Made by a program: the position numbers and the translations under genes
The notes under the pieces: generated by a model
What the model was told of the DNA's origin: nothing
The model's database searches: none
What the model saw: only the letters and a program-made list of their open reading frames with translations
Shown here: in pieces, positions 1 to 7,360 of the stretch
How positions within the stretch are numbered: position 1 is the stretch's first letter
Layout of the letters: every line of letters begins with the position of its first letter
Source: an uncultured Eubacteriales bacterium
GTDB taxonomy: Bacteria; Bacillota; Clostridia; Monoglobales; Monoglobaceae
DNA: 20,889 nt
Direction of reading: 5' to 3'
NCBI GenBank assembly: GCA_900550775.1
Contig: URTH01000010.1
Location: forward strand, 1-20,889

Positions 1-202
1 AGTCTCCGAGATCGGGAACAATCTCCGGAAAAAACCGCTCGGAAATTGTCACATTGATGGTATCATAATTTTCGCTGAGTCTTGGAATCCGCACCCGAAA
101 TAAATAAAATTTTTCTCCGTATATCACATGGGAGAAAACCGGCTTTTGACAAACCTCGCCGACAATTTCGACCTTATTGTTTTCAAAATAAGTATTTTCC
201 AC
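1..202 (-). CDS. SSB-like single-stranded DNA-binding protein, 3' end cut off
   Basis: The reverse strand carries an open frame of 67 codons that runs off the left edge, so the C-terminus is missing. The visible residues include NNKVEIVGEV, then FSHVIYGEKFYLFRVRIPRLS, then VTISERF. This pattern of short beta strands resembles the OB-fold SSB-like proteins common in Clostridia, which bind single-stranded DNA and often lie apart from the replicative ssb gene. The start is read as GTG at 202-200 because an AGGAG lies at 215-211, eight bases upstream; another in-frame GTG further upstream overlaps that ribosome binding site and is unlikely. It lies about 70 bases after the 106-residue gene on the same strand and may share its transcript. 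The family call rests on recalled sequence resemblance, and the missing half prevents a firmer assignment. Confidence 0.68.
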   Translation of the reverse strand, partial: MENTYFENNKVEIVGEVCQKPVFSHVIYGEKFYLFRVRIPRLSENYDTINVTISERFFPEIVPDLGD

Positions 203-232
203 ATCATTCACTCCTGTCAAGGTTTACGTTTG

Positions 233-261
233 AGGATAATCGTTCTATAAAGTATATTCAA
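233..261 (-). promoter_or_regulatory. Possible sigma-A promoter for the SSB-like gene
   Basis: On the minus strand TTGAAT (261-256) and TATCCT (238-233) are separated by 17 bases and end about 30 bases before the GTG start. Both hexamers depart from consensus, so the SSB-like gene may equally be read from the upstream gene. Confidence 0.28.
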
Positions 262-272
262 AAACGGAGGAA

Positions 273-593
273 TTAGAACTTTAAATACGCAAATGTCTCA
301 ACAGAAACGCCGCATAACAGCAGCAGTGTAACCGCGGCAAGATACGGATATAAATCATCGGGCTTCTCACGCCATTTTACCTTGAATTCCTGCGGGGCAA
401 TCTCCTTTCCGCAAAGCGAAAAAATACCGCGCTGCAAGCAGTACGTGAATCCGTCGTCAAGGATGCTGGAGGCCGTAATGGTCGAGCGCGTGGATAGTCC
501 GCAGGTTACGGTACAATATCCGTCATAGCTTTTGATTGCGGCAGGAACGCTTGCATCACTGTTTAAAATTAGAGTATTTCCTATTTGAATCAT
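273..593 (-). CDS. Hypothetical small protein with C-terminal membrane segment (106 aa)
   Basis: I do not recognise this protein. The start is taken at ATG 593-591 because GGTGAT lies a few bases upstream; a GTG at 602 is the only other in-frame choice before a stop. The protein opens with MIQIGNTLIL, has four cysteines in its central part (TVTCGL, TYCLQ and SLCGKE among the contexts), a charged stretch (KVKWREKPDD), and a hydrophobic segment near the C-terminus (YLAAVTLLLLCGVSV) that could be one membrane helix, with about nine residues after it. Codon choice matches the surrounding genes, and no competing plus-strand gene occupies the space, which supports a real gene. It lies divergently to pdaB and upstream of the SSB-like gene. 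A tail-anchored or small membrane-associated role is only a guess. Confidence 0.55.
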   Translation of the reverse strand: MIQIGNTLILNSDASVPAAIKSYDGYCTVTCGLSTRSTITASSILDDGFTYCLQRGIFSLCGKEIAPQEFKVKWREKPDDLYPYLAAVTLLLLCGVSVETFAYLKF

Positions 594-711
594 GCCAATC
601 ACCGTAACTATTTTATCCCATTTATGGTATCGCTATTCTGCATTGCATCATTTTGTATGAATGAAACATTTTTTGCATATATATACATGGAACATAAAGG
701 GGGTTGTATCT

Positions 712-1512
712 ATGAGAATTTGGATTATCCGCAAAAAAAGTATATGGATCGGCGTGGTGGCTCTGATCGCCTTGCTTTCTTTTTTATGGATGGGACAGAA
801 CCGCGCCGTAACCGTTTCCAAAACACAGCGGGATTTGCCGATTTACTGTGTTGACAAGGGCGATGAAAAGGTGATTTCGATTAGTTTTGATGCAGCTTGG
901 GGCAACGAAGATACGCAGCAGCTCATTGATATTATGGATCGATATGGGGTAAAGGCCACCTTTTTTGTCGTGGGGGACTGGGTTGACAACTTTCCGGAGT
1001 CGGTAAAAGCGCTTTCCGATGCCGGACATGAGGTCATGAACCATTCCAATACCCATCCGCACATGACGCAAATCTCGAAAGAGAAGATGAAGGAAGAGGT
1101 CAATGCGTGCAGTGACAAAATAGAAAAGGTGACCGGCAAACGCCCCACTCTGCTGCGTGCGCCCTACGGTGATTATAACAATGATGTTGTTCAGGCAGTC
1201 CGCGAATGTGGGTGCTATACCATTCAATGGGATGTTGACAGCTTAGACTGGAAGGATCTGTCAGCCGGCGAGATTACCAAGCGTGTACTTAATAAGGTGA
1301 AGCCCGGATCTATCGTGCTGTTCCATAATGCGGCGTTGCATACACCGGAGGCGCTGCCCGGAATTTTGGAAAAACTACAGAGCGAGGGATATCGGTTTGT
1401 ACCGATTTCCGAACTGATTTATACCGAGAATGCTACGATCGACCAGGCCGGTTGTCAGCACCAAAATCAAAATCAGTCCGATTCTGTATCGCAAGAGGAA
1501 AAAACAGAATAA
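712..1512 (+). CDS. pdaB: PdaB-type polysaccharide deacetylase (sporulation)
   Basis: A NodB-fold polysaccharide deacetylase of 266 residues, closest to the PdaB family that is needed for spore cortex or spore stability in Bacillus. The start is ATG 712, preceded by AAAGGGGG; an in-frame ATG at 661 lacks such a site. Residues 11-27 form a membrane anchor after a short positively charged N-terminus, so the catalytic domain should lie outside the membrane. Motifs are in order: SFDAAW (D60) for motif 1, HSNTHPH (H111, H115) for the metal histidines, RAPYGDY (R149), WDVDSLDW (174-180) and VLFHN (H205). Motif 1 has Ala where canonical deacetylases have the second Asp, as in other PdaB proteins, so enzymatic activity should not be assumed. 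The tail after about residue 240 is Gln/Ser rich and looks disordered. The gene appears monocistronic. Confidence 0.88.
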   Translation: MRIWIIRKKSIWIGVVALIALLSFLWMGQNRAVTVSKTQRDLPIYCVDKGDEKVISISFDAAWGNEDTQQLIDIMDRYGVKATFFVVGDWVDNFPESVKALSDAGHEVMNHSNTHPHMTQISKEKMKEEVNACSDKIEKVTGKRPTLLRAPYGDYNNDVVQAVRECGCYTIQWDVDSLDWKDLSAGEITKRVLNKVKPGSIVLFHNAALHTPEALPGILEKLQSEGYRFVPISELIYTENATIDQAGCQHQNQNQSDSVSQEEKTE

Positions 1513-1520
1513 AAAAATAC

Positions 1521-1549
1521 GTGACATCCTTTTTTCTTTGTGCTATAAT
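1521..1549 (+). promoter_or_regulatory. Sigma-A promoter of smc-ftsY (extended -10)
   Basis: GTGACA (1521-1526) and TATAAT (1544-1549) are separated by exactly 17 bases, with TGC directly before the -10 forming an extended -10. It lies just after the pdaB stop and about 90 bases before the smc start. Confidence 0.75.
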
Positions 1550-1639
1550 GTATTTAATTGTGTCAAACAATGCATATAAAACGTTGAATAGCAGGGCTGA
1601 TTGCAGTTTTACGGCCCGAAAGTAAAGGAAAAAGGTACT

Positions 1640-4600
1640 ATGCGTTTAAAAAGTATTGAAATGCAGGGATTTAAATCTTTTGCAGACAAGATTTATCTGG
1701 ATTTTAATCCCGGAATTACCGCGATTGTGGGTCCGAACGGATCAGGCAAAAGCAATATTTCCGATGCGATCCGCTGGGTTATGGGTGAGCAAAGCGTCAA
1801 ATCTCTGCGCGGCAGTAAGATGGAGGATGTCATTTTTGCCGGAACCGAGGCAAGAAAGGCGCTGGGCTTTGCGGAAGTGACCCTGGTTTTGGATAATTCT
1901 GACGGATTTTTCTCTCTGGACTTTCCGGAAATCACGGTTACGCGCCGCGTCTATCGCAGCGGTGAGGGAGAATATTATATCAATAAGACGTTATGCCGCC
2001 TTAAGGATATTCATGAGTTGTTTATGGATACCGGCCTTGGCAGAGACGGATATTCCATCATCGGTCAGGGTAAGATTGACAGCGTGCTGAGTACAAAGTC
2101 GGAGGATCGCCGTCAAATATTTGAGGAAGCGGCAGGAATCTCGAAGTATAAGTATCGTAAAATTGAGGCAGAACGCAAGCTTTTGCAAACCAGCGATAAT
2201 CTGACCCGTGTAGAGGATATTTTGACGGAGCTTGGCGGACAGCTGGGACCCTTGGAGCGACAGTCCGAAAAAGCCAGACGTTATCTGCTGCTGCGCGATG
2301 AAATGCGTGGGCTGGATATCACGGTTTCGGTCATCAATGCCGAAAAAGCAAAGGCCGCATTGAAGGAGCTGAACAGTAACATTGCCCTGCTTGCGGAGCA
2401 GATTGCCGGGATGAAAGCGGAACTGACGGACAGCGAGACAGAGATTGGCAAAATGTATGATGCGTTGAAGGAGTATGACGCGCAGACAGAAAGCTATCGG
2501 GAATCGGATCAGAAAACCGTCTCTTTGATTCATGAACAAAAAAACCGCATCAGCCTTCTTACCAACGATATGGAACACAACAGCCAGGACATCACACGGC
2601 TGGAGGAGGAAATCGCGGCAGGAAAGGAAGAGGCAAACCGGTTAGACAACCTGCTCATAGAGCATAAGGAGACGCTGGACGCGCTGAATACCAAAAACCT
2701 CGGAACCGGCAAGAGCCTGGATGCCCTCACGGAGGAATCAAAAAAGACAGACCGTGACGCCAGTGAAAAAAACAGCGTGTTGGAATCCATGAAGGCGGAG
2801 GTGGTAGAGCTTACCGCAAAAATCAATGCGCTGCACGCCGGAATTGAAAACTTACACGTGCTGACGGAAAACTTTTCTCAGCGTAAAACTGCGATTGAGA
2901 AAGAACGCTCCGGCAGGGCAAAGGACAAAAACGAATACCTCTCGGAATACGAAGAAAATCTAAGAAATCATGATGCAAGTGTTTTACAAATGGAACGCTG
3001 CAAGCAAACTGCCGAAAAGCTTGCAGAGGAGATCAGCCGCAGCGAGGCAGCGCTGAAAAAATTAGAAGATGCAAAAAACCAGGGACTTTTGCGCCTTGGC
3101 CAGCAAAAATCGCGCCGATCAATGCTGATGGATATGGAGCGGGAATATGAGGGATACGCAAAGGGTGTCCGCGGTGTAATGACCGCTTACCAAAAAGGTG
3201 CGATCCCAAACGCGACGATATACGGCCCCCTGGCGCAGCTGATTAAAACAGAGCAGGCCTATATTACCGCGATTGAGACCGCCCTGGGCGCGGCAAATCA
3301 GAACATTGTCACAAAGTCGGAGGAGGATGCAAAGGCTGCAATTTCATACTTAAAGTCCCGGCATTTGGGACGTGCAACCTTTCTTCCCATTTCCGCAATG
3401 AAGCCAAAGCATTTTACGGATTCTGCCGCAAAGAATGCGCCCGGCTTTGTTGCGGTTGCCGCCGATCTGGTACAGTGCGATCACGCATACCGCGACATCG
3501 TCAGCTATTTTTTGGGAAATACCGTGATCTGCGAGAAGATGGAGGATGCGATCGCGATGGCGCGAAAATCGGGACACCGGTTTCGCATTGTCACCCTTGA
3601 CGGTGATGTAATCCAGGCCGGCGGCGCCATGACCGGCGGCAGTGCCTTAAAAACGACCGGCTCTCTTTCCCGTACCGGTGAAATCGAGTCCTTAAACGAC
3701 GCGATTTTAAAGGGAGAAAAAGCGGTAAAAGAATATGAGAACGAGCATCAAAAACTCATGGAAAAGCAAAGGACATTACAGCAGGCAATCCGGGAAAATA
3801 CCGAAAAAACCCAGGCGCTGCAGGGCGAATTGATCCGATTAAAGTCCAATCTTTCCCACAATAAGAGCCTTTTGGACGGCTTGGAGGCCGGTGAAAAGCA
3901 GCTAAATACGGAGTTTGAGAGCATCGTAAATCGGCTTTCGGATATTCAGGACGATAAGCTGGCAAAGGAAAAGGAAATTGCAGCCTGCACTGCCCGGTGC
4001 GGAGAACTGGAAAAGCAAATCGCCTTTGTGCAAAAAGAATATTCGGAGTTATCCGGAAAGAATGAGCAGTTGGTATCAAAGCTGACGGAGCTGAACCTTT
4101 CCCGTAACACCATCCAAAAGGATATGGAGATGCAGAACGATCGCATCTCAAGATTAACCACAGAAAAATCACAGGTATTGCTGGCGGTTACCGCAAAAAG
4201 CGAGGGGATCTTACAGATTCGGGAACGCAATCATGCCATGCAGACGGAAATCGAGGCGCTTGGCGCTGATACCGCAGCCAAAGAGAAACTGCTTTCTGAC
4301 TACCGTCAAAAGCTGGATTTACTGAGTAATGAGCGTACCCAAAAAGAAGAGACAATCCGAATCAGGCAGCAGGCGCTCAAGGAATCTCAGGAGCAGATTT
4401 TCGGGCTGACACAGCAGCAGGAGCGGATGGAGAACCGCGCGGAACGCTACGAAAACGAGATCGAGGGTATCGTAACCCGTCTGCTGGAGGAATACGAGCT
4501 GCCTTACAGCGAGGCGGCTGCGATGAAGGCGGCGGATGATTTTGATTATTCCACTGCATCGGCGCGGATCAAGACGCTGAAGGAGCAAATCCGCGCACTC

Positions 4601-5215
4601 GGAAATATCAATATTGACGCGATTGAAGAATATAAAGATGTAAAAGAACGCTTTGACTTTCTGACGGAGCAAACCAAGGATTTGGAAAAGGCAAAGAAGG
4701 AATTGGAGCGTGTGATTGATGAAATGCTGACAATCATGCAAAAACGCTTTGCAGAGCAGTTTCAAATCATCAATCGGAACTTTAACCGCGTTTTTGCCGC
4801 CTTGTTCGGCGGCGGCCGTGCAAATCTTACCATGACAGATCCGGAAAATATTTTAGAGAGCGGCATCGAGATCGAGGCGCAGCCACCGGGAAAGAAGCTG
4901 CAAAGTCTGACCTTGCTCTCCGGCGGCGAGCGCGCGTTTACGGCCATTGCACTGCTCTTTGCCATCTTGGATGTACGGCCGACACCGTTTTGCATCCTGG
5001 ACGAGATTGAGGCCGCGCTCGATGATGTAAATGTGTATCGGTATGCGGATTATCTGTCGCATTACAGCGATAAGACGCAGTTTATTGTTGTCACGCACCG
5101 GCGCGGCACCATGGAGGCGGCGAATATCCTCTACGGAGTCACCATGCAGGAGCGCGGTATATCCAAACTATTATCACTCAATATCGATGATATACAACAG
5201 GAAAAGGAGTCATAA
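1640..5215 (+). CDS. smc: Chromosome segregation ATPase SMC
   Basis: The bacterial SMC protein, which forms the condensin core with ScpA and ScpB and organises and segregates the chromosome. It has 1191 residues, as expected for the family (B. subtilis about 1186). Start ATG 1640 gives MRLKSIEMQGFKSFAD, the usual SMC N-terminus, and is preceded by an AGGAAAAAGG tract. Walker A is GPNGSGKSN at residues 31-39. Two long coiled-coil arms flank a hinge around residues 505-660 (YEGYAKGVRGVM to the GGAMTGGS region). The C-terminal head has the signature LLSGGERAFTA near residue 1093 and Walker B CILDEIEAALDD near 1120. All ATPase elements look intact. The ftsY start follows six bases after the stop. 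In many Firmicutes rnc precedes smc; here pdaB does. Confidence 0.98.
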   Translation: MRLKSIEMQGFKSFADKIYLDFNPGITAIVGPNGSGKSNISDAIRWVMGEQSVKSLRGSKMEDVIFAGTEARKALGFAEVTLVLDNSDGFFSLDFPEITVTRRVYRSGEGEYYINKTLCRLKDIHELFMDTGLGRDGYSIIGQGKIDSVLSTKSEDRRQIFEEAAGISKYKYRKIEAERKLLQTSDNLTRVEDILTELGGQLGPLERQSEKARRYLLLRDEMRGLDITVSVINAEKAKAALKELNSNIALLAEQIAGMKAELTDSETEIGKMYDALKEYDAQTESYRESDQKTVSLIHEQKNRISLLTNDMEHNSQDITRLEEEIAAGKEEANRLDNLLIEHKETLDALNTKNLGTGKSLDALTEESKKTDRDASEKNSVLESMKAEVVELTAKINALHAGIENLHVLTENFSQRKTAIEKERSGRAKDKNEYLSEYEENLRNHDASVLQMERCKQTAEKLAEEISRSEAALKKLEDAKNQGLLRLGQQKSRRSMLMDMEREYEGYAKGVRGVMTAYQKGAIPNATIYGPLAQLIKTEQAYITAIETALGAANQNIVTKSEEDAKAAISYLKSRHLGRATFLPISAMKPKHFTDSAAKNAPGFVAVAADLVQCDHAYRDIVSYFLGNTVICEKMEDAIAMARKSGHRFRIVTLDGDVIQAGGAMTGGSALKTTGSLSRTGEIESLNDAILKGEKAVKEYENEHQKLMEKQRTLQQAIRENTEKTQALQGELIRLKSNLSHNKSLLDGLEAGEKQLNTEFESIVNRLSDIQDDKLAKEKEIAACTARCGELEKQIAFVQKEYSELSGKNEQLVSKLTELNLSRNTIQKDMEMQNDRISRLTTEKSQVLLAVTAKSEGILQIRERNHAMQTEIEALGADTAAKEKLLSDYRQKLDLLSNERTQKEETIRIRQQALKESQEQIFGLTQQQERMENRAERYENEIEGIVTRLLEEYELPYSEAAAMKAADDFDYSTASARIKTLKEQIRALGNINIDAIEEYKDVKERFDFLTEQTKDLEKAKKELERVIDEMLTIMQKRFAEQFQIINRNFNRVFAALFGGGRANLTMTDPENILESGIEIEAQPPGKKLQSLTLLSGGERAFTAIALLFAILDVRPTPFCILDEIEAALDDVNVYRYADYLSHYSDKTQFIVVTHRRGTMEAANILYGVTMQERGISKLLSLNIDDIQQEKES

Positions 5216-5221
5216 AATTAT

Positions 5222-6175
5222 ATGGGATTGTTTCATAAAATCAAAGAAAGCTTAACCAAAACAAGGGATTCGATCAATGAAAAGTTTGAATCCGTCATTA
5301 AGACCTTTAAAACGGTGGACGAGGAACTTTTTGAAGAATTGGAGGAGGCGTTGATTACCGCAGATCTTGGGGTCAATACCTCCATGGACATCATTGAACG
5401 CCTGCGCACCGCGGCATCGGAAAAGCATATTGTGGACAGTGCGGATTTAAAGCAGGAACTAAAACAAATACTGACCGAAATTTTAATGGACGGCGCTGAC
5501 AACAAGATGAATGTTTACGGCCTGCCGGCCGTGGTAATGGTGATCGGTGTCAACGGCGTCGGTAAAACCACCTCAATCGGGAAGATTGCCAATATGTATA
5601 AGCAGCAGGGGAAGGAAGTCGTCATTGCCGCGGCCGATACCTTTCGGGCAGCCGCCATTGAACAGCTGGAGGTCTGGGCAGACCGTGCCGGCGTGCGTCT
5701 GATTAAACAGCAGGAGGGCGCTGATCCGGCAGCGGTCATTTATGACGCCATTGGCGCCTGTAAGGGAAAATATGTTGATGTATTGCTATGCGACACCGCG
5801 GGACGGCTGCATAACAAAAAAAATCTTATGGAAGAGCTGAAAAAGATTTACCGAATCTTAGACCGCGAGCTTCCGGGCGGCGGAAAAGAAATATTGCTGG
5901 TTTTGGATGCCACAACCGGTCAGAATGCCGTACAGCAGGCGAAAGAGTTTAAAGAGGCTGCCGACATTACCGGCATTGTCTTAACCAAACTGGACGGAAC
6001 CGCGAAAGGCGGCATTGTCTTTGCAATCAAAAATGAATATGATATTCCGGTAAAGCTGGTTGGTCTCGGCGAGGGAATTGACGATATTGCTCCGTTTGAT
6101 GCAAAGGAATTTGTGGACGGAATCCTTGATACCGATGATGCGGAGGAAACCGATACGGCGAACGCCATCGAATAG
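5222..6175 (+). CDS. ftsY: Signal recognition particle receptor FtsY
   Basis: The SRP receptor GTPase that docks ribosome-SRP complexes at the membrane translocon. It has 317 residues and consists of the NG core with only a short N-terminal helix (GLFHKIKESLTKTRDS), lacking the long acidic A domain of enterobacterial FtsY, as is normal in Firmicutes. The helical N domain occupies about residues 25-90. The G domain has GVNGVGKTT (109-117), the DTFRAAA insertion motif (139-145), DTAGR (191-195), TKLDG (255-259) and a GLGE closing loop (281-284). The acidic tail DTDDAEETD is family-typical. The start follows AAGGAG and lies six bases after the smc stop, so the two genes are co-transcribed and probably translationally coupled. 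An intrinsic terminator closes the unit. Confidence 0.97.
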   Translation: MGLFHKIKESLTKTRDSINEKFESVIKTFKTVDEELFEELEEALITADLGVNTSMDIIERLRTAASEKHIVDSADLKQELKQILTEILMDGADNKMNVYGLPAVVMVIGVNGVGKTTSIGKIANMYKQQGKEVVIAAADTFRAAAIEQLEVWADRAGVRLIKQQEGADPAAVIYDAIGACKGKYVDVLLCDTAGRLHNKKNLMEELKKIYRILDRELPGGGKEILLVLDATTGQNAVQQAKEFKEAADITGIVLTKLDGTAKGGIVFAIKNEYDIPVKLVGLGEGIDDIAPFDAKEFVDGILDTDDAEETDTANAIE

Positions 6176-6210
6176 CCATTTTTATTGATAAAATCTGTTT
6201 TCAATCTTTT

Positions 6211-6247
6211 AAAAATCCTGATCCGAATTTTCGGGTCAGGATTTTTT
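6211..6247 (+). terminator. Intrinsic terminator of smc-ftsY
   Basis: AAATCCTGATCCGAA (6213-6227) pairs with TTCGGGTCAGGATTT (6230-6244) with one G-T wobble, followed by a T run to 6247. It begins 38 bases after the ftsY stop. Confidence 0.85.
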
Positions 6248-6267
6248 GGAAAAATAATGCAAATTGA

Positions 6268-6296
6268 TTGACAAATTCCAAAATATGGATTATAAT
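6268..6296 (+). promoter_or_regulatory. Upstream spo0A promoter P1 (consensus sigma-A)
   Basis: A perfect TTGACA (6268-6273) and a perfect TATAAT (6291-6296) are separated by 17 bases. It lies directly behind the ftsY terminator and about 180 bases before spo0A, giving a long leader that includes the 0A-box core and the inverted repeats. Confidence 0.75.
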
Positions 6297-6310
6297 ATTT
6301 TATAGAATGA

Positions 6311-6317
6311 TGTCGAA
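6311..6317 (+). promoter_or_regulatory. Candidate 0A box (Spo0A binding site)
   Basis: TGTCGAA matches the Spo0A core consensus TGNCGAA at every position and is followed by an A-rich flank. It lies 14 bases after the -10 of promoter P1, in the initial transcribed region, where bound Spo0A~P would be expected to repress P1. A seven-base match can occur by chance, but the location in front of spo0A itself supports it. Confidence 0.55.
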
Positions 6318-6347
6318 AAAGAATGAAAAAACGGTAAAAGTTCGCCG

Positions 6348-6389
6348 TTTTAAAGAAAATGTAAAAATTTACCAACTTTTTCTTTAAAA
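6348..6389 (+). repeat. Nested inverted repeats in the spo0A leader
   Basis: TTTTAAAGAAAA (6348-6359) and TTTTCTTTAAAA (6378-6389) are perfect 12-base inverted arms, and between them GTAAA (6361-6365) and TTTAC (6368-6372) form a second perfect pair. The 5' arm overlaps a further small stem, AAAACGG (6328-6334) with CCGTTTT (6345-6351), so two mutually exclusive hairpins are possible. The structure is A/T only and ends five bases before the -35 of promoter P2. Confidence 0.6.
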
Positions 6390-6393
6390 TCTA

Positions 6394-6423
6394 TTGACAA
6401 ATATTGGAAATTTAGTTTATAAT
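6394..6423 (+). promoter_or_regulatory. Downstream spo0A promoter P2 (consensus sigma-A)
   Basis: A perfect TTGACA (6394-6399) and perfect TATAAT (6418-6423) are separated by 18 bases. Transcripts would start near 6430 and give a leader of roughly 45 bases before the spo0A start. Confidence 0.72.
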
Positions 6424-6473
6424 CTAGGTATTCGTGGTACAAAATTTTGAAACAAACAAAGGAGTGCGTAAAA

Positions 6474-7280
6474 ATGCAGGAAAATGGGAAGTCAAAAATC
6501 AGAGTTGTAATTGCAGACGATAATCGCGAATATGTTGAGGTGCTTTGTAATTTTCTGAAACAAAAACCGCAGATTGAAATTGTGGGTTATGCATATGACG
6601 GCCTTGAGGCAATTAACCAGATCAGGATGACGAGTCCCGATGTTTTGATTCTGGATATGGTGATGCCGAATTTAGACGGCTTCGGCGTGCTGGAGCGTTT
6701 GAAGAATGTCCGTTTAAACAAGGTGCCGAAGGTTTTGGTAGTCAGTGCAGTATTAAACGACAGCATCGCGGCAAAAACCATTGCGCTCGGCGCAAAATAT
6801 TTTATGCTAAAGCCGGTGGATTTTGACACGCTGATTGCGCGGATTGAGATGTTCGTAAAAGAGGAAGAGCCGCGCATCAAGGAATTCCGCCCGGAGTTAA
6901 AAGCGCCGTCCAAAAAGGATTTTGAGGACATTGAAACCATGGTGACGGAGATCATTCACGAAATCGGGATTCCGGCACATATTAAGGGATATCAATATCT
7001 CAGACACGCGATCATGATGGTGGTAAAGGATCTTGATATTATCAATTCCATTACCAAAGAGCTTTATCCGACCGTTGCCAAGGATTTTAACACAACGCCA
7101 AGCAGAGTGGAACGTGCCATTCGTCATGCGATTGAAGTTGCCTGGGATCGCGGTGATACCGAGGTGTTAAATTCCTTCTTCGGATATACCATCGCAAACT
7201 CCAAAGGAAAACCGACCAATTCCGAATTTATTGCTATGATTGCGGATCGCCTGCGTCTGCAAATCAAAAACGCATCCTGA
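6474..7280 (+). CDS. spo0A: Sporulation master regulator Spo0A
   Basis: The response regulator that commits the cell to endospore formation when phosphorylated through the phosphorelay or by orphan kinases in Clostridia. It has 268 residues. Start ATG 6474 has AAAGGAG at 6458-6464, nine bases upstream; an in-frame ATG at 6447 lies before this site and is rejected. The receiver domain (about 8-127) shows the acidic pair D15-D16, phosphoacceptor D61 in [13 protein letters not shown]91 and K113. The C-terminal domain (about 150-268) carries the Spo0A-specific DNA-binding helix [17 protein letters not shown] and the [17 protein letters not shown] ending. All functional residues look intact. The gene stands alone between two terminators; spoIVB, its usual upstream neighbour, is not in the window. 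Confidence 0.98.
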   Translation: MQENGKSKIRVVIADDNREYVEVLCNFLKQKPQIEIVGYAYDGLEAINQIRMTSPDVLILDMVMPNLDGFGVLERLKNVRLNKVPKVLVVSAVLNDSIAAKTIALGAKYFMLKPVDFDTLIARIEMFVKEEEPRIKEFRPELKAPSKKDFEDIETMVTEIIHEIGIPAHIKGYQYLRHAIMMVVKDLDIINSITKELYPTVAKDFNTTPSRVERAIRHAIEVAWDRGDTEVLNSFFGYTIANSKGKPTNSEFIAMIADRLRLQIKNAS

Positions 7281-7298
7281 ATAAAGGCTTAAAAAACC

Positions 7299-7339
7299 GA
7301 AAGCGCCATCCTTCTTGTAAAAGAGGACGGCGCTTTTTT
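7299..7339 (+). terminator. Intrinsic terminator after spo0A, probably bidirectional
   Basis: AAAGCGCC (7300-7307) pairs with GGCGCTTT (7329-7336), extended after one mismatch by TCCT/AGGA, and is followed by six T residues (7334-7339). The opposite strand ends in a T-rich tract as well, so it can also stop transcripts of the convergent AraC-type gene. Confidence 0.85.
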
Positions 7340-7360
7340 GATGCGGGTCAAAGTGTGGCG

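Noticed and set aside
82..276. Plus-strand frame of 64 codons at the left edge
   Set aside because: It is antisense to the SSB-like protein, whose frame shows coherent OB-fold residues and a good ribosome binding site.
654..682. TGTATG and CATATAT in front of pdaB as a sigma-G-like promoter
   Set aside because: The spacer is 16 bases rather than 17-18, and the -10 has a mismatch at a key position in an A/T-rich stretch, so chance is likely.
1991..2578. 195-codon minus-strand frame inside smc
   Set aside because: It is antisense to intact SMC coiled-coil sequence and has no recognisable domain or start signal.
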